A stretch of 64,000 nucleotides of DNA from JAXGMV01 sp040768445. Its GTDB lineage: Bacteria; Chloroflexota; Anaerolineae; Anaerolineales; Anaerolineaceae. The notes under the pieces were generated by a model. It did not search any database, was not told the DNA's origin, and saw only the letters and a program-made list of their open reading frames with translations. How positions within the stretch are numbered: the stretch's first letter is position 1; each line of letters begins with the position of its first letter. The DNA lies in NCBI GenBank assembly GCA_040768445.1, contig JAXGMV010000001.1:2976001-3040000 (forward strand). The letters run 5' to 3'. Made by a program: the position numbers and the translations under genes. This document shows positions 43,520-52,441 of this stretch, in pieces.

Positions 43520-43951
43520 TTGTTTGTAGAGCAGCGCACAAAAATTTTCCCCGGTCGTTACGAATATCTGAGTGACATCGCAGAATTTGTGCAATTAGCC
43601 TCACACGATGCGGGTTTTGATAGTTCGATGACTTATGCAGTTGAGACAGCCGTTGACGAGGCATGCTCGAATGTCATTGAGCATGCCTATGGCGGCGAAG
43701 GTATTGGTGACATCACGCTGATCTGTGAAATCGAGCAAAATCTACTCACAATCAAAATCATTGATCAAGGTCAACCTTTCAACCCTGACAGCGTACCAGG
43801 TCCCTACCTTGACAAGAATTGTGAAGATCATCCGGGGCATGGACTGGGTTTATATTTTATAAAAAGTTTGATGGACGATGTTAAGTTTGAGTTTACCCCT
43901 GGTGTTGGCACAACCTTGACCATGGTTAAACGCAGGGAGCAGGATGTTTGA
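43520..43951 (+). CDS. Anti-sigma regulatory factor, serine kinase (RsbW/SpoIIAB-like)
   Basis: A 143-residue GHKL ATPase of the HATPase_c_2 group. The N box VDEACSNVIEHAYGG (residues about 45-59), G1 region DQGQPFNP and G2 GHGLGLYFIKSLMDDV are intact, so it should bind ATP and phosphorylate the STAS serine. The start is a TTG at 43520, 5 bases after the STAS stop; no ATG lies before the conserved region. Its stop overlaps the TTG start of the phosphatase by 3 bases. The partner sigma factor is unknown. Confidence 0.93.
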   Translation: MFVEQRTKIFPGRYEYLSDIAEFVQLASHDAGFDSSMTYAVETAVDEACSNVIEHAYGGEGIGDITLICEIEQNLLTIKIIDQGQPFNPDSVPGPYLDKNCEDHPGHGLGLYFIKSLMDDVKFEFTPGVGTTLTMVKRREQDV

Positions 43952-46900
43952 ACAAGCCTGCAGGGCAGAATCAACTCACCTCTTGGAGACAGTATCTTTG
44001 GCTGGTTGAAGAATTACTAAGCCAGTCAGATATTGAATCTCAACGCGCCTTCATTATTCAACTTATCGAAGATCGACTTGCTTGCAAGGCAGATCTCTGG
44101 CTGGCAGAACCTTACTTTCCTTTGCCCGGCGAACCAGGTATTAAAACTCTGGCTACTGAGGTTTTACCCGAAATCGTCACACAGGCGGCTGCAACCCGAA
44201 AGATCCAACAATTGGATGAAACTGGAGGCAGTGGTAAACACAGCCTCGCAATACCCATGACCACGCGCGAGTATATGCTCGGGGTCATTCAGGCGAGCAG
44301 AAGCCAGGGCAATTCCTTCAAACAAGATGAAATAGATTTTCTCGAAGGTGTCGGCTTGCATGCTGCTGTAGCGCTGCAAATCATGCGCCAGGTTATCTTA
44401 AAAAACTTCCGCAATGAACAGCTTGAACTGGTACGGTCAGTCAGCGAGCAAATTGCTAATTATACAGACATTGACTCGCTCAGCCAGCAGGTCACGTGCT
44501 CAATCCAATCCACTTTTGATTATTATTTCGTTTCAATTTTTACTGTCGAGAAAGATACGCCTGAGCTAAAATTTCGCGCCAGCACTGTATCTGGTGGACA
44601 AGCTATTGAAGGGTTGTCGTTTTCGGTAAAAAAAGGTGAAGGTATCGTTGGTTATGTGGCTGAAACAGGCAAAGAAGTGATAGCCCCTGATGTAAAACTT
44701 GAAGAACGATTCCGCTACATTGACACGCTCCCAGAAACACAATCTGAAGCTGTTATCCCATTAATTTCCGACAAAAACATCCTCGGTGTTTTGGATATTC
44801 AAAGCAATCGTAAAAATGCATTTCATGAAATAGATGTCATGGTACTGAAAGCGCTGGCGAATACGATCGCGTTAGCGATTGACGGTGTAAACCTGTATCT
44901 TGATCAGCAGGATAAAGCTCAAAAACTTGAAATTTTGGTTGAATTGAGTCACACCATATCGTCAATTCTTGATATGGAAGAACTCTCTGAGCAAATCGTG
45001 ACACTGCTCCAAAAGAGACTTGGGTACTCTTTCGTGGAATACTACTCTTATCACCCTGGTCGTAAGAAGATATTTTACGAGTTTGGCAGCGGGTCACGCA
45101 GTGCACAGCTGGCAACAATGCAAATTGTTTATGACCTTGATGATCCCCTGGGTGTCATTCCCTGGGTGGCACGTAATCAGCAGCTAAAAGTCGTCAACGA
45201 CGTAAGGGAAGAACCCATCTATCGCCCATCTGAGCTGACGCCAGAACACACCCGTTCAGAATTAGCCGTGCCTATTATCCATACCGGCGAACTGTTAGGT
45301 GTGCTGGACATCCAGAGTGACAAAATAAATGCCTTTAACCAAAGCGACCTGACACTGATCGATTCATTTGCCGCGAGTGTTGCCAATGCTGTTAAGAATG
45401 CCACACTGTACCGCTCAGAAAAATGGCGCAGCCAGGTCGCTGAAAGCATGCGTGATGTCGCCAGCATGTTGGCTGAATACCAGGAACCCGAGAGACTGCT
45501 GGACATCATCCTGACAGAACTGGAAAAGAACCTTCCCTGCGATGCATCAGCCATCTGGCTCGTGGACGAGAACGCTTACTCAAAAGAAATTAGTCCGGAG
45601 AACCTCAAGCTGGGAGCGGTGCATGGCGTTGACCCTGAGGTATTAATAGATATCCGCAAGCGCATGCCTGCCATTAATGAGTGGATGCGTTTGCTGCTTG
45701 ATTCTAAACAACCCTCAATCCGAGAGCACAACGGGATTTATGGACCGCTTGGCGTAGCACTGGACTATGCTCCAGATTATTCAAGCCTGGCGGCGCCATT
45801 ATATTCCGGTGACGTACCACTTGGCTTATTGACAATTGCCCATCACACCGCCAATCGCTATGGTCACGAGGCACGGGCGATATCATCAACTTTTGCCAGC
45901 TATGCTGCAGTCGCTATTGAAAATGCTCGCTTATATGCTGAAGCACAGCGCAATGCATGGACATCAACTGTGCTCCTGCAGGTAGCCGAAAACACGCGGT
46001 CGCTGACATCAACTTCAGAACTTTTATCAGCAATGGTTCGGCTTCCCCCTCTTCTGGCTGGCGTAAAGAAAAGTGCGTTTATCCTGTGGAGTGAAGAATA
46101 CAGGACCTTCATAGTCCAGGCTGCTTATGGGTTTGAGGAAAATATCCTGAATCTGGCCTTGGATACTGAAAAGAGCAACGCCTTTTGCAACCTGATTGAG
46201 ACTCGTGAAATCGTAGAGCTGCAGGATGATGCACTTTGCCAGTTGATGCCTGAAGCATCACAAAAAAGCGCACAATGCCGCGGCATCCTTGTTCCAATGG
46301 TTACACGCAATACGTTAGTCGGCGGATTTCTGGTTGGTTATGAGATGGAAGGAAAGGGAGAGAACTTCCAATCTCAGCTATTAGAGATTATCAAAGGCAT
46401 TGCCTACCAGACTACCATCGGGTTGGACAATATCCGGTTAGCGGATGCACAGGAAGAAGAAGCCTATGTAACCGCTGTTCTACTTCAGGCAGCCCAGGCT
46501 GTTGTCAGCCAGAACAATCTACATGACATCCTGGAAACAATTGTTCATCTGATGCCCATTCTGGTGGGAGTTGATACCTGCATCATTTATGACTGGAACG
46601 AATCAAAACAGGTATTTACCACTGAACATGCCTTTACGGGCTCACATGAAGATGAAAAATTACTCCACAAAATTGAATTTTCCCACGGTGAATTTACGCT
46701 GCTGGATGAAGTTAAAACCCAACATGAACTTCAATATGCCGTGGTTAGCCCTGATCTGGAGACAGTAACCGATTGGAAAGATGCACCAAGTTATCCTGGA
46801 AGTAGTCTTGATACAGGAGATATCCCACATGGATCTAACCTTATTACTGGTTTTCCACTGATTGCTCAGGGGCAGTTCTACGGAGTTTTACTGGCAAAAG

Positions 46901-47766
46901 AGCATGTTAGATCACGCTTAATCCTCACTAGGCGGATGGAGATTATCAATGGTATTGCCAAGCAGGCAGCGCTGGCAATTCAGAATGAACATCTGAAAGA
47001 AGAGATGGTTCAGCGCGAAACAACAGAGCGTGAAATCCAATTGGCCAGGCAAATTCAACAGACATTCCTGCCTGACAAACTGCCCGAGTTTAAACACTGG
47101 CAGCTGGCAGCCCGCTGGCAAACAGCCCTGCAGGTTGGTGGTGACTTTTATGATGTAATTGAACTGGATGAAGAGCGCCTGGGATTGGTCATTGCAGATG
47201 TTGCTGATAAAGGCATGCCTGCTGCGCTGTACATGACAGTAACCCGCACACTGATACAAGCACTTGCTGGTTCGTCCGCTTCACCTGCTGCCCTGCTGGA
47301 GCAGGTGAACAACATCCTGTTTTCTGACAAAGAAAACGGCATGTTTGTCACTGCATTTTATGCAGAAGTTAACCTGAAAACAGGTCAACTGAGTTATGTA
47401 AATGCAGGACACAATCCCCCAATCGTCACCAGGGTGGACAGGTCTATGTATGAACTCGAACGGGGTGGCATTGCGCTTGGCGTACTGGAGGGTATTCATC
47501 TTAAGGATCAGCAAATTATGCTCAATCCTGGTGAGAGCCTGCTTTTGTACACTGATGGGGTAACCGAAGCAACAACATTTTCTGAAGATATGTTTGGTTT
47601 GGATAATTTCAAATCTGTGATTAGCAAAAACGCTCAAGTTTCTGTCAACGAAATGCTAACAGCCGTTGAACAAGCCTTGAATGAATTTCGGGGCGGCATG
47701 CCGCCCAGTGATGATGTCACCATGTTGTGCATCCATAGAAATATCCAAACAGAGCAAAGCGATTAA
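43948..47766 (+). CDS. Multi-GAF domain PP2C (SpoIIE-type) serine phosphatase
   Basis: A 1272-residue cytoplasmic sensor phosphatase, the likely RsbU-like member of the cycle. About six GAF-like units can be traced (roughly 20-150, 165-315, 325-485, 500-665, 680-840, 850-1010); units 2 and 3 share GVLDIQSNRKNAF / GVLDIQSDKINAF. A short coiled linker leads to the SpoIIE PP2C domain (about 1060-1265) with ARQIQQTFLPD, VGGDFYDVI, IADVADKGMPAAL, NAGHNPP, LYTDGVTEA and PPSDDVTML. The metal-binding aspartates are all present. There is no membrane segment. The start is a TTG overlapping the kinase stop. The ligands of the GAF units are unknown. Confidence 0.93.
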   Translation: MNKPAGQNQLTSWRQYLWLVEELLSQSDIESQRAFIIQLIEDRLACKADLWLAEPYFPLPGEPGIKTLATEVLPEIVTQAAATRKIQQLDETGGSGKHSLAIPMTTREYMLGVIQASRSQGNSFKQDEIDFLEGVGLHAAVALQIMRQVILKNFRNEQLELVRSVSEQIANYTDIDSLSQQVTCSIQSTFDYYFVSIFTVEKDTPELKFRASTVSGGQAIEGLSFSVKKGEGIVGYVAETGKEVIAPDVKLEERFRYIDTLPETQSEAVIPLISDKNILGVLDIQSNRKNAFHEIDVMVLKALANTIALAIDGVNLYLDQQDKAQKLEILVELSHTISSILDMEELSEQIVTLLQKRLGYSFVEYYSYHPGRKKIFYEFGSGSRSAQLATMQIVYDLDDPLGVIPWVARNQQLKVVNDVREEPIYRPSELTPEHTRSELAVPIIHTGELLGVLDIQSDKINAFNQSDLTLIDSFAASVANAVKNATLYRSEKWRSQVAESMRDVASMLAEYQEPERLLDIILTELEKNLPCDASAIWLVDENAYSKEISPENLKLGAVHGVDPEVLIDIRKRMPAINEWMRLLLDSKQPSIREHNGIYGPLGVALDYAPDYSSLAAPLYSGDVPLGLLTIAHHTANRYGHEARAISSTFASYAAVAIENARLYAEAQRNAWTSTVLLQVAENTRSLTSTSELLSAMVRLPPLLAGVKKSAFILWSEEYRTFIVQAAYGFEENILNLALDTEKSNAFCNLIETREIVELQDDALCQLMPEASQKSAQCRGILVPMVTRNTLVGGFLVGYEMEGKGENFQSQLLEIIKGIAYQTTIGLDNIRLADAQEEEAYVTAVLLQAAQAVVSQNNLHDILETIVHLMPILVGVDTCIIYDWNESKQVFTTEHAFTGSHEDEKLLHKIEFSHGEFTLLDEVKTQHELQYAVVSPDLETVTDWKDAPSYPGSSLDTGDIPHGSNLITGFPLIAQGQFYGVLLAKEHVRSRLILTRRMEIINGIAKQAALAIQNEHLKEEMVQRETTEREIQLARQIQQTFLPDKLPEFKHWQLAARWQTALQVGGDFYDVIELDEERLGLVIADVADKGMPAALYMTVTRTLIQALAGSSASPAALLEQVNNILFSDKENGMFVTAFYAEVNLKTGQLSYVNAGHNPPIVTRVDRSMYELERGGIALGVLEGIHLKDQQIMLNPGESLLLYTDGVTEATTFSEDMFGLDNFKSVISKNAQVSVNEMLTAVEQALNEFRGGMPPSDDVTMLCIHRNIQTEQSD

Positions 47767-47834
47767 TTGACAGTATTTACAACTAACCTCCAATTCTCAA
47801 AACACATCAATCATATTTTGTTATTTAAAAAGGA

Positions 47835-48218
47835 TTACCTGCCCAGAATCATGGATTGCCAGATTTCCCAGTTTTCATAAGCTGTTGGGGCTGGTGTTGG
47901 GGTGGATTGTGGTGTTGGAATCACACCGCCGGCTGGAAGCGGTACTATCGGAACATCGCCTGGTTTGATCTTGCGTCCGTCCTGGCGCGCCCACTCTTCA
48001 ACTGCCTGTTCCGAGTTGGCATATGCTGCCTGTGTTTTCAACACTTGCTGCGTCACCCACAGTGAATAAACCTGCGACCTGACGGAATCACGTTCTGCTT
48101 TTGCCACAAACAATTCATTTAAACGCGCATTAAGATCCGCTGTAATGACTAAGAGGACAAGAAAGATGATAATGTAAACTGCCTGCCGTTTTGCTCGTTT
48201 CGTCGAAAATAGCTTCAT
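47835..48218 (-). CDS. DivIC/FtsB-like septum formation initiator family protein
   Basis: A 127-residue bitopic protein: basic N-terminus, one transmembrane helix (AVYIIIFLVLLVITADL, about residues 13-29), then a coiled coil (LNELFVAKAERDSVRSQVYSL) and the region YANSEQAVEEWARQDGRKIKPGDVPIVPLP, which matches the conserved E-x-x-A-R-x-x-G-x-V-x-P-G-E pattern of the family. The C-terminus is a Pro/Thr-rich tail. Such proteins link early and late divisome components. The gene is minus strand, between the phosphatase gene and tRNA-Leu, with the tRNA terminator upstream of it. Confidence 0.8.
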   Translation of the reverse strand: MKLFSTKRAKRQAVYIIIFLVLLVITADLNARLNELFVAKAERDSVRSQVYSLWVTQQVLKTQAAYANSEQAVEEWARQDGRKIKPGDVPIVPLPAGGVIPTPQSTPTPAPTAYENWEIWQSMILGR

Positions 48219-48262
48219 AACAAATTAATGATACCGTATTTATGTTAACGCATCAAGAAATG

Positions 48263-48288
48263 AAAAAACCCGCATCTGCGGGTTTTTT
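48263..48288. terminator. Terminator of tRNA-Leu
   Basis: A perfect 11-bp stem (AAAAAACCCGC / GCGGGTTTTTT, 4-base loop), with T-runs on both strands. On the minus strand it follows the tRNA by 4 bases. Confidence 0.92.
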
Positions 48289-48292
48289 CCTG

Positions 48293-48377
48293 TGCCGAAG
48301 GTGGGATTTGAACCCACACGAGCGTAATGCCCACTACGCCCTGAACGTAGCGCGTCTGCCAATTCCGCCACTCCGGC
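48293..48377 (-). tRNA. tRNA-Leu (anticodon CAG)
   Basis: An 85-base class II tRNA. Acceptor GCCGGAG / CTTCGGC with discriminator A; anticodon stem-loop CTACG-TTCAGGG-CGTAG gives CAG (codon CUG); a long variable arm (TGGGCATTACGCTC) and T-arm TGTGGGTTCAAATCCCACC follow. CCA is not encoded. Confidence 0.97.
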
Positions 48378-48395
48378 TAAATTCATCGAATCTAA

Positions 48396-48423
48396 ATTTT
48401 ATCGGAAAACCTGCTTTTGTCAA
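48396..48423 (-). promoter_or_regulatory. Promoter of tRNA-Leu
   Basis: On the minus strand a perfect TTGACA (48418-48423), 16-bp spacer and TAAAAT (48396-48401), 19 bases upstream of the tRNA. Confidence 0.85.
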
Positions 48424-48481
48424 CCTTTTTGGCAAACTCACCTATAATTGAGACAATAATATTTACAATTACAGGCTTTCC

Positions 48482-48883
48482 ATGAGATATCACTGGGTCA
48501 TCAGGCTACTTATCGGAATTGTCACTTTTCTTAACTTACAAGCAGCAGTACTATTCATGCTGGTACCCTACCGTTTTGTTTCATCCTTTGAGTTGACCGG
48601 AGAAACCGGTAAAGCAGTAATTCAAGCTTTAGGGGTCTTATTCCTGATGTGGAACGTCCCCTACATTTTTGCATTGATCAATCCTATTAAAAATCGCATC
48701 TCATTGGTTCAAGCCAACATCATGCAGGCGATTGGCGTAATCGGTGAGACAGGCATCTTAATCAGGCTTGAAGGCAGCCACCCTATACTCTCTGCATCGG
48801 TTACCAGGTTTATCATTTTTGATGCCTGCGGGTTAGTATTGCTGCTGGCCGCATTACTAATGATCCAAAGACAAAATAATTAA
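48482..48883 (+). CDS. Small four-helix membrane protein, function unknown
   Basis: A 133-residue integral membrane protein with four hydrophobic segments (about 5-27, 44-65, 80-97 and 107-127). I cannot name a family. The Pro-rich LMWNVPYIFALINP in the second helix and a conserved-looking arginine between helices 3 and 4 are its only notable features. The ribosome site is weak (ACAGGC region). It is followed 110 bases later by the M42 peptidase gene on the same strand. Confidence 0.72.
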   Translation: MRYHWVIRLLIGIVTFLNLQAAVLFMLVPYRFVSSFELTGETGKAVIQALGVLFLMWNVPYIFALINPIKNRISLVQANIMQAIGVIGETGILIRLEGSHPILSASVTRFIIFDACGLVLLLAALLMIQRQNN

Positions 48884-48993
48884 GGAGAAAATTAACCTGA
48901 ATTTTTGCTGTGTAGATTTATAATGTTTAAGAAACAACTCAACAGATCACGGCTTTTTAAACTGCCGCATCCTATAAATGATTGGAGAATATC

Positions 48994-50004
48994 ATGCTGG
49001 AAATTATTAAGAATCTTGTTGAAACTTGTGGACCGTCAGGTTATGAGGACAAAGTGCGGGCGTATATTCGCTCACAGGTTGAACCCTACGCCGACGAAAT
49101 CAAAGTTGATGCTCTGGGCAGCCTGATCGTTCGAAAAGGCACAAAAACCGACAATGGAAAGAAAATCATGATTGCCGGGCATATGGATGAGATTGGCGTC
49201 ATTGCCACGCACATTGATGATAACGGGTTTGTGCGGTTCACAGGGATCGGCGGTGTCGCTCCTGACAGCTGCCTGGCTGGACGTGTGCAATTTGTCAACG
49301 GTACTATCGGTGTCATCAATAAAGAAATGCACAGCTTCTCTGAGCTCTTTATGCCCAGGTACACATTAACGCTTGATAAACTCTACATTGATGTTGGGGC
49401 AACCTCAAGAGAAGACTGCCCGGTAAAAGTTGGTGATGTTGGCGCATTTCACAGGCCGTTGGAAGTGCTTGGTAACAGGCTGGTATCAAAAGCCATGGAC
49501 GACCGAATTGCAACAGCTGTGATGATTCTGGCTCTCAAGGAAATCAAGCACACGCCGCATGAACTTTATTTTGTCTTCACAGTGCAGGAAGAGACCGGTT
49601 TGATCGGCGCTAAAACCAGCGCCTTTGGCATCAATCCCGATCTTGGAATGGCGATTGATGTAACACCGGTGGTTGACACGCCCGAAGGCATCAAGAACGG
49701 TGTCAGTTTGGGCAAAGGACCGGCCATTAAAGTCAAAGATAGTTCACTGGTCGTGGACCCAAGGCTGATCAAATGGATGTCCGATACCGCAGCGAAAAAC
49801 GCTATTCCTGTTCAATACGAGGTTCTGGTTGGCGGCGGTACAGATGCCGGCGCAATCAACCTGACCCGTTCAGGCATTCCGGCGACATGTCTCTCAATCC
49901 CAACCCGCTACGTCCACACACCATCTGAGATGGTAGATAGTGACGATGTAAAAAATGCTGTTAGATTGACAGTTGAGCTTCTCAGCAACCCGGTAACCTT
50001 ATAA
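48994..50004 (+). CDS. M42 family metallopeptidase (glutamyl aminopeptidase/FrvX-like)
   Basis: A 336-residue dinuclear zinc aminopeptidase, probably a large tetrahedral cytoplasmic complex as known for M42 enzymes. The ligands are visible: MIAGHMDEIG (His), MDDRIATAVM (Asp), VQEETGLIGA (two Glu, one being the base), AIDVTPVVDTPEG (Asp) and the terminal RYVHTPSEMVD (His). The ATG at 48994 has TTGGAGA directly upstream; a TTG at 48982 overlaps that site and was rejected. Names such as endoglucanase in databases are historical. A strong hairpin follows the gene. Confidence 0.95.
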   Translation: MLEIIKNLVETCGPSGYEDKVRAYIRSQVEPYADEIKVDALGSLIVRKGTKTDNGKKIMIAGHMDEIGVIATHIDDNGFVRFTGIGGVAPDSCLAGRVQFVNGTIGVINKEMHSFSELFMPRYTLTLDKLYIDVGATSREDCPVKVGDVGAFHRPLEVLGNRLVSKAMDDRIATAVMILALKEIKHTPHELYFVFTVQEETGLIGAKTSAFGINPDLGMAIDVTPVVDTPEGIKNGVSLGKGPAIKVKDSSLVVDPRLIKWMSDTAAKNAIPVQYEVLVGGGTDAGAINLTRSGIPATCLSIPTRYVHTPSEMVDSDDVKNAVRLTVELLSNPVTL

Positions 50005-50020
50005 GTTGGCTTTCCAATAT

Positions 50021-50052
50021 AGAGGATCAGCAATTCAATCTGCTGATCCTCT
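50021..50052 (+). terminator. Hairpin after the M42 peptidase gene
   Basis: A perfect 12-bp stem (AGAGGATCAGCA / TGCTGATCCTCT, 8-base loop). No T-run follows at once (TACTTTT begins about 11 bases later), so it may stabilise the 3' end or terminate weakly. Confidence 0.6.
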
Positions 50053-50283
50053 GGCTAATTCCTACTTTTCAGATATGAATTACCTTTAACCAGTTGATTA
50101 TTTTGCACCTTCTATAATACAATTAAATAAATCCTATCCCCATCTTCACAGATTACACTCCTGACGCTGGATTTATCAGTTTACACAGGTCTTCTTTTGT
50201 CAACCTGCCAAGGAAGAATAAACACTACTGGTAGATTTTTTCATAACAACAATCAGGTTCGGAAATAAGGAGGTAGGTAATCA
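50053..50283 (+). other. Leader region before the methyltransferase operon
   Basis: About 230 bases without a coding frame. A TATAAT (50113-50118) without a good -35 may start the operon, and AAGGAGG stands about 10 bases before the ATG. I looked for a cobalamin riboswitch, expected for corrinoid-linked genes, and saw no recognisable B12 box. Confidence 0.4.
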
Positions 50284-51750
50284 ATGCCACAATTGAAATT
50301 GACGCTCCTGACCGACTCGGTGGTTCATCAGATTATTGATGAAGCCATGCAGCTGCTCGTCGATCCAGGTATTCGCATTCACAACCATGAAGCGCTGACA
50401 CTGCTGGCAGATGCCGGATGCAAAGTTGATTTTGAGCAGAAAATTGCATTCATACCTGAGATTCTGGCCAGGCGTGCTTTGGCAAGTACTGTGTCGGAGT
50501 TCTATCTCTACGACCTGGATGGCAAACCGGTTGTTCACTACGGGGGTGATGATGTCCACTTTGACCCGGGTTCTGCCTCCATTGCTATTCTGGACTATAA
50601 AACAGGTCAACAGCGCAGTGCGGTGACGGATGATTTTGCCAGGTTCGTCAAACTGGTTGAGACACTGCCCCAGGTTAATGCTCAGAGCACTGCCTTGTTG
50701 TGCCAGGACGTGCCGGAGGAAATCGGCGACCTGTACAGGCTGTACATCGCCCTCAACTTTATGCGTAAACCCATCATCACTGGTGCATTCAGGGTAGATT
50801 CCTGGCATGTAATGAAAGATATGCTGGTTGCTGTCGCCGGTTCACGTGCAGCACTGGCTGAGAAACCAATTGCTGTTTTTGACGCCTGTCCATCACCTCC
50901 CCTGCTGTGGAGTGACTTAACCTGCCAGAACCTGATAGATTGTGCGCGCTTCAAAATCCCGGCAGAACTGGTATCCATGCCGCTTGCCGGCGCTACAGCG
51001 CCGGTAACGCTTGCTGCTGCTGTGGTTCAGCACACGGCCGAGAACCTAAGCGGTGTAGTCATTCATCAACTCGCCAATCCGGGTGCACCGATTGTCTGGG
51101 GTGGCTCACCTGCCGCATTTGACATGCGACGCGGTACCACACCGATGGGTGATGTCTGTACCTGGTTGATTGACTCAGCGTATACCCAGGTTGGAAAAAC
51201 CCTCGGTCTACCGACACACGCTTACCTTGGCATGAGCGATGTGAAAGTGCTGGACATGCAGGCCGGGCTTGAAACTGCCGGTGGTATGATCATGGCTGCA
51301 TTAGCAGGCGTCAATATGGTATCCGGTGCCGGCATGATCAATTTTGAATCCTGCCAATCTTTTGAAAAGCTGGTAATCGATGCTGAAATGATCGCCATGA
51401 CCCGCAGGTTAATTCGCGGCGTTGAAATCCGCGATGATCCAATAGCCTTGACCACCATCCGGCAGTTGGGTCACAGTGCAGATTACCTCAGCCTGCCTCA
51501 TACCCTCAAATGGTTCAACCAGGAGTTATATATGCCATCTGATCTGATTGACCGCAGCAGCATGGAATCCTGGCAGAAAGCGGGCAGCAAGACCATCGTC
51601 GACCGGGCGGCAGACAAGGTTGAGAAACTGTTGAAGCTGTACCATCTGCCTTCAATGGATGAAGCAGTCAGAAATGAACTGCGGACAATAACAACCAGGG
51701 CAGCACAGAAATTTGGCATGGATCAACTGCCGCTGCTGACACTTGAGTGA
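50284..51750 (+). CDS. MttB-family (trimethylamine methyltransferase-like) protein, non-pyrrolysine
   Basis: A 488-residue TIM-barrel methyltransferase of the MttB superfamily, which moves a methyl group from a quaternary or tertiary amine to a corrinoid protein. It has the family's NH2-terminal region (LLVDPGIRIHNHEAL) and the central NFMRKPIITGAF, PIVWGGSPAAFDMRRG and YLGMSDVKVLDMQAGLETAGG segments. There is no in-frame UAG, so it lacks pyrrolysine, like MtgB (glycine betaine), MtpB, MtcB and many other members. The substrate is not deducible; a betaine-like compound is a reasonable guess. It is followed 15 bases later by the corrinoid protein. Confidence 0.88.
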   Translation: MPQLKLTLLTDSVVHQIIDEAMQLLVDPGIRIHNHEALTLLADAGCKVDFEQKIAFIPEILARRALASTVSEFYLYDLDGKPVVHYGGDDVHFDPGSASIAILDYKTGQQRSAVTDDFARFVKLVETLPQVNAQSTALLCQDVPEEIGDLYRLYIALNFMRKPIITGAFRVDSWHVMKDMLVAVAGSRAALAEKPIAVFDACPSPPLLWSDLTCQNLIDCARFKIPAELVSMPLAGATAPVTLAAAVVQHTAENLSGVVIHQLANPGAPIVWGGSPAAFDMRRGTTPMGDVCTWLIDSAYTQVGKTLGLPTHAYLGMSDVKVLDMQAGLETAGGMIMAALAGVNMVSGAGMINFESCQSFEKLVIDAEMIAMTRRLIRGVEIRDDPIALTTIRQLGHSADYLSLPHTLKWFNQELYMPSDLIDRSSMESWQKAGSKTIVDRAADKVEKLLKLYHLPSMDEAVRNELRTITTRAAQKFGMDQLPLLTLE

Positions 51751-51765
51751 GCCAGGAGAACAACA

Positions 51766-52419
51766 ATGGAAACTTTACTGCTGCAAAAAATTGCTGATAG
51801 CGTCATCGATGGACAGCCTGAGCTTACGCTGGAGAATGTGGAAACAGCATTAACTGCTGGCATCCTGCCGTTGACCATCATCGAAAACGGACTGGTACAT
51901 GGCATGAACGTTGTCGGTGAAAAATATGAAGAAGGAGAATTCTTCCTTCCCAATTTAATCATCTCAGCCAACGCGATGAAGCGGGCAATGGCGCGTCTTG
52001 ACCAGGCACTTCGTGATCACAACCAGCAGGTGACCAAAAAAGGGACGGTTGTTATCGGCACCGTGCAGGGAGATATTCATGAAATTGGCAAAACACTGGT
52101 AGGTATACTGCTTTCAGTCAATGGATTCGAAGTGCATGACCTCGGTGTGGATGTGTCTATCCAACGGTTTCTTGATACGATTCAAGAAACCAATGCCAAT
52201 CTGCTTGGTCTTTCATCCCTGTTGACAACCACAATGACCATTCAACGAGACATCATCACTTCCCTTAAACAAAGCGGATTACGCGACAAGGTGAAAGTAA
52301 TGGTTGGCGGGGCGCCCGTTTCACAAGCATGGTCAGACCAGATCGGCGCAGATGGTTATGCAGAAGACGCTATCAGCGCTGTTGAATTGGCGAAAAAACT
52401 TGTTTTAAATTATTCGTAG
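51766..52419 (+). CDS. Corrinoid (B12-binding) methyl carrier protein
   Basis: A 217-residue protein of the MtbC/MttC type: an N-terminal helical cap (about 1-90, with VENVETALTAGILPLTIIENGL) and a C-terminal B12-binding domain (about 95-217). The cobalt-ligand motif is GTVQGDIHEIGKTLV, carrying D-x-H-x-x-G with the lower-ligand histidine. GLSSLLTTTM and VMVGGAPVS are the other cofactor-contact loops. The SD AGGAG is clear. The gene lies between the MttB-like enzyme and a GltD-like oxidoreductase. It should carry methyl groups from the substrate enzyme to an acceptor transferase that is not encoded here. Confidence 0.95.
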   Translation: METLLLQKIADSVIDGQPELTLENVETALTAGILPLTIIENGLVHGMNVVGEKYEEGEFFLPNLIISANAMKRAMARLDQALRDHNQQVTKKGTVVIGTVQGDIHEIGKTLVGILLSVNGFEVHDLGVDVSIQRFLDTIQETNANLLGLSSLLTTTMTIQRDIITSLKQSGLRDKVKVMVGGAPVSQAWSDQIGADGYAEDAISAVELAKKLVLNYS

Positions 52420-52441
52420 AGAATGGAAAGGAGATGTTGGA

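Noticed and set aside
47767..47834. Terminator between the phosphatase and DivIC-like genes
   Set aside because: The A/T-rich gap has no convincing stem.
50053..50283. Possible cobalamin riboswitch before the MttB-like gene
   Set aside because: No B12-box or other conserved cobalamin-aptamer element can be seen.
50284..51750. Possible pyrrolysine-containing MttB
   Set aside because: The frame reads from ATG to its stop at full family length with no in-frame UAG.
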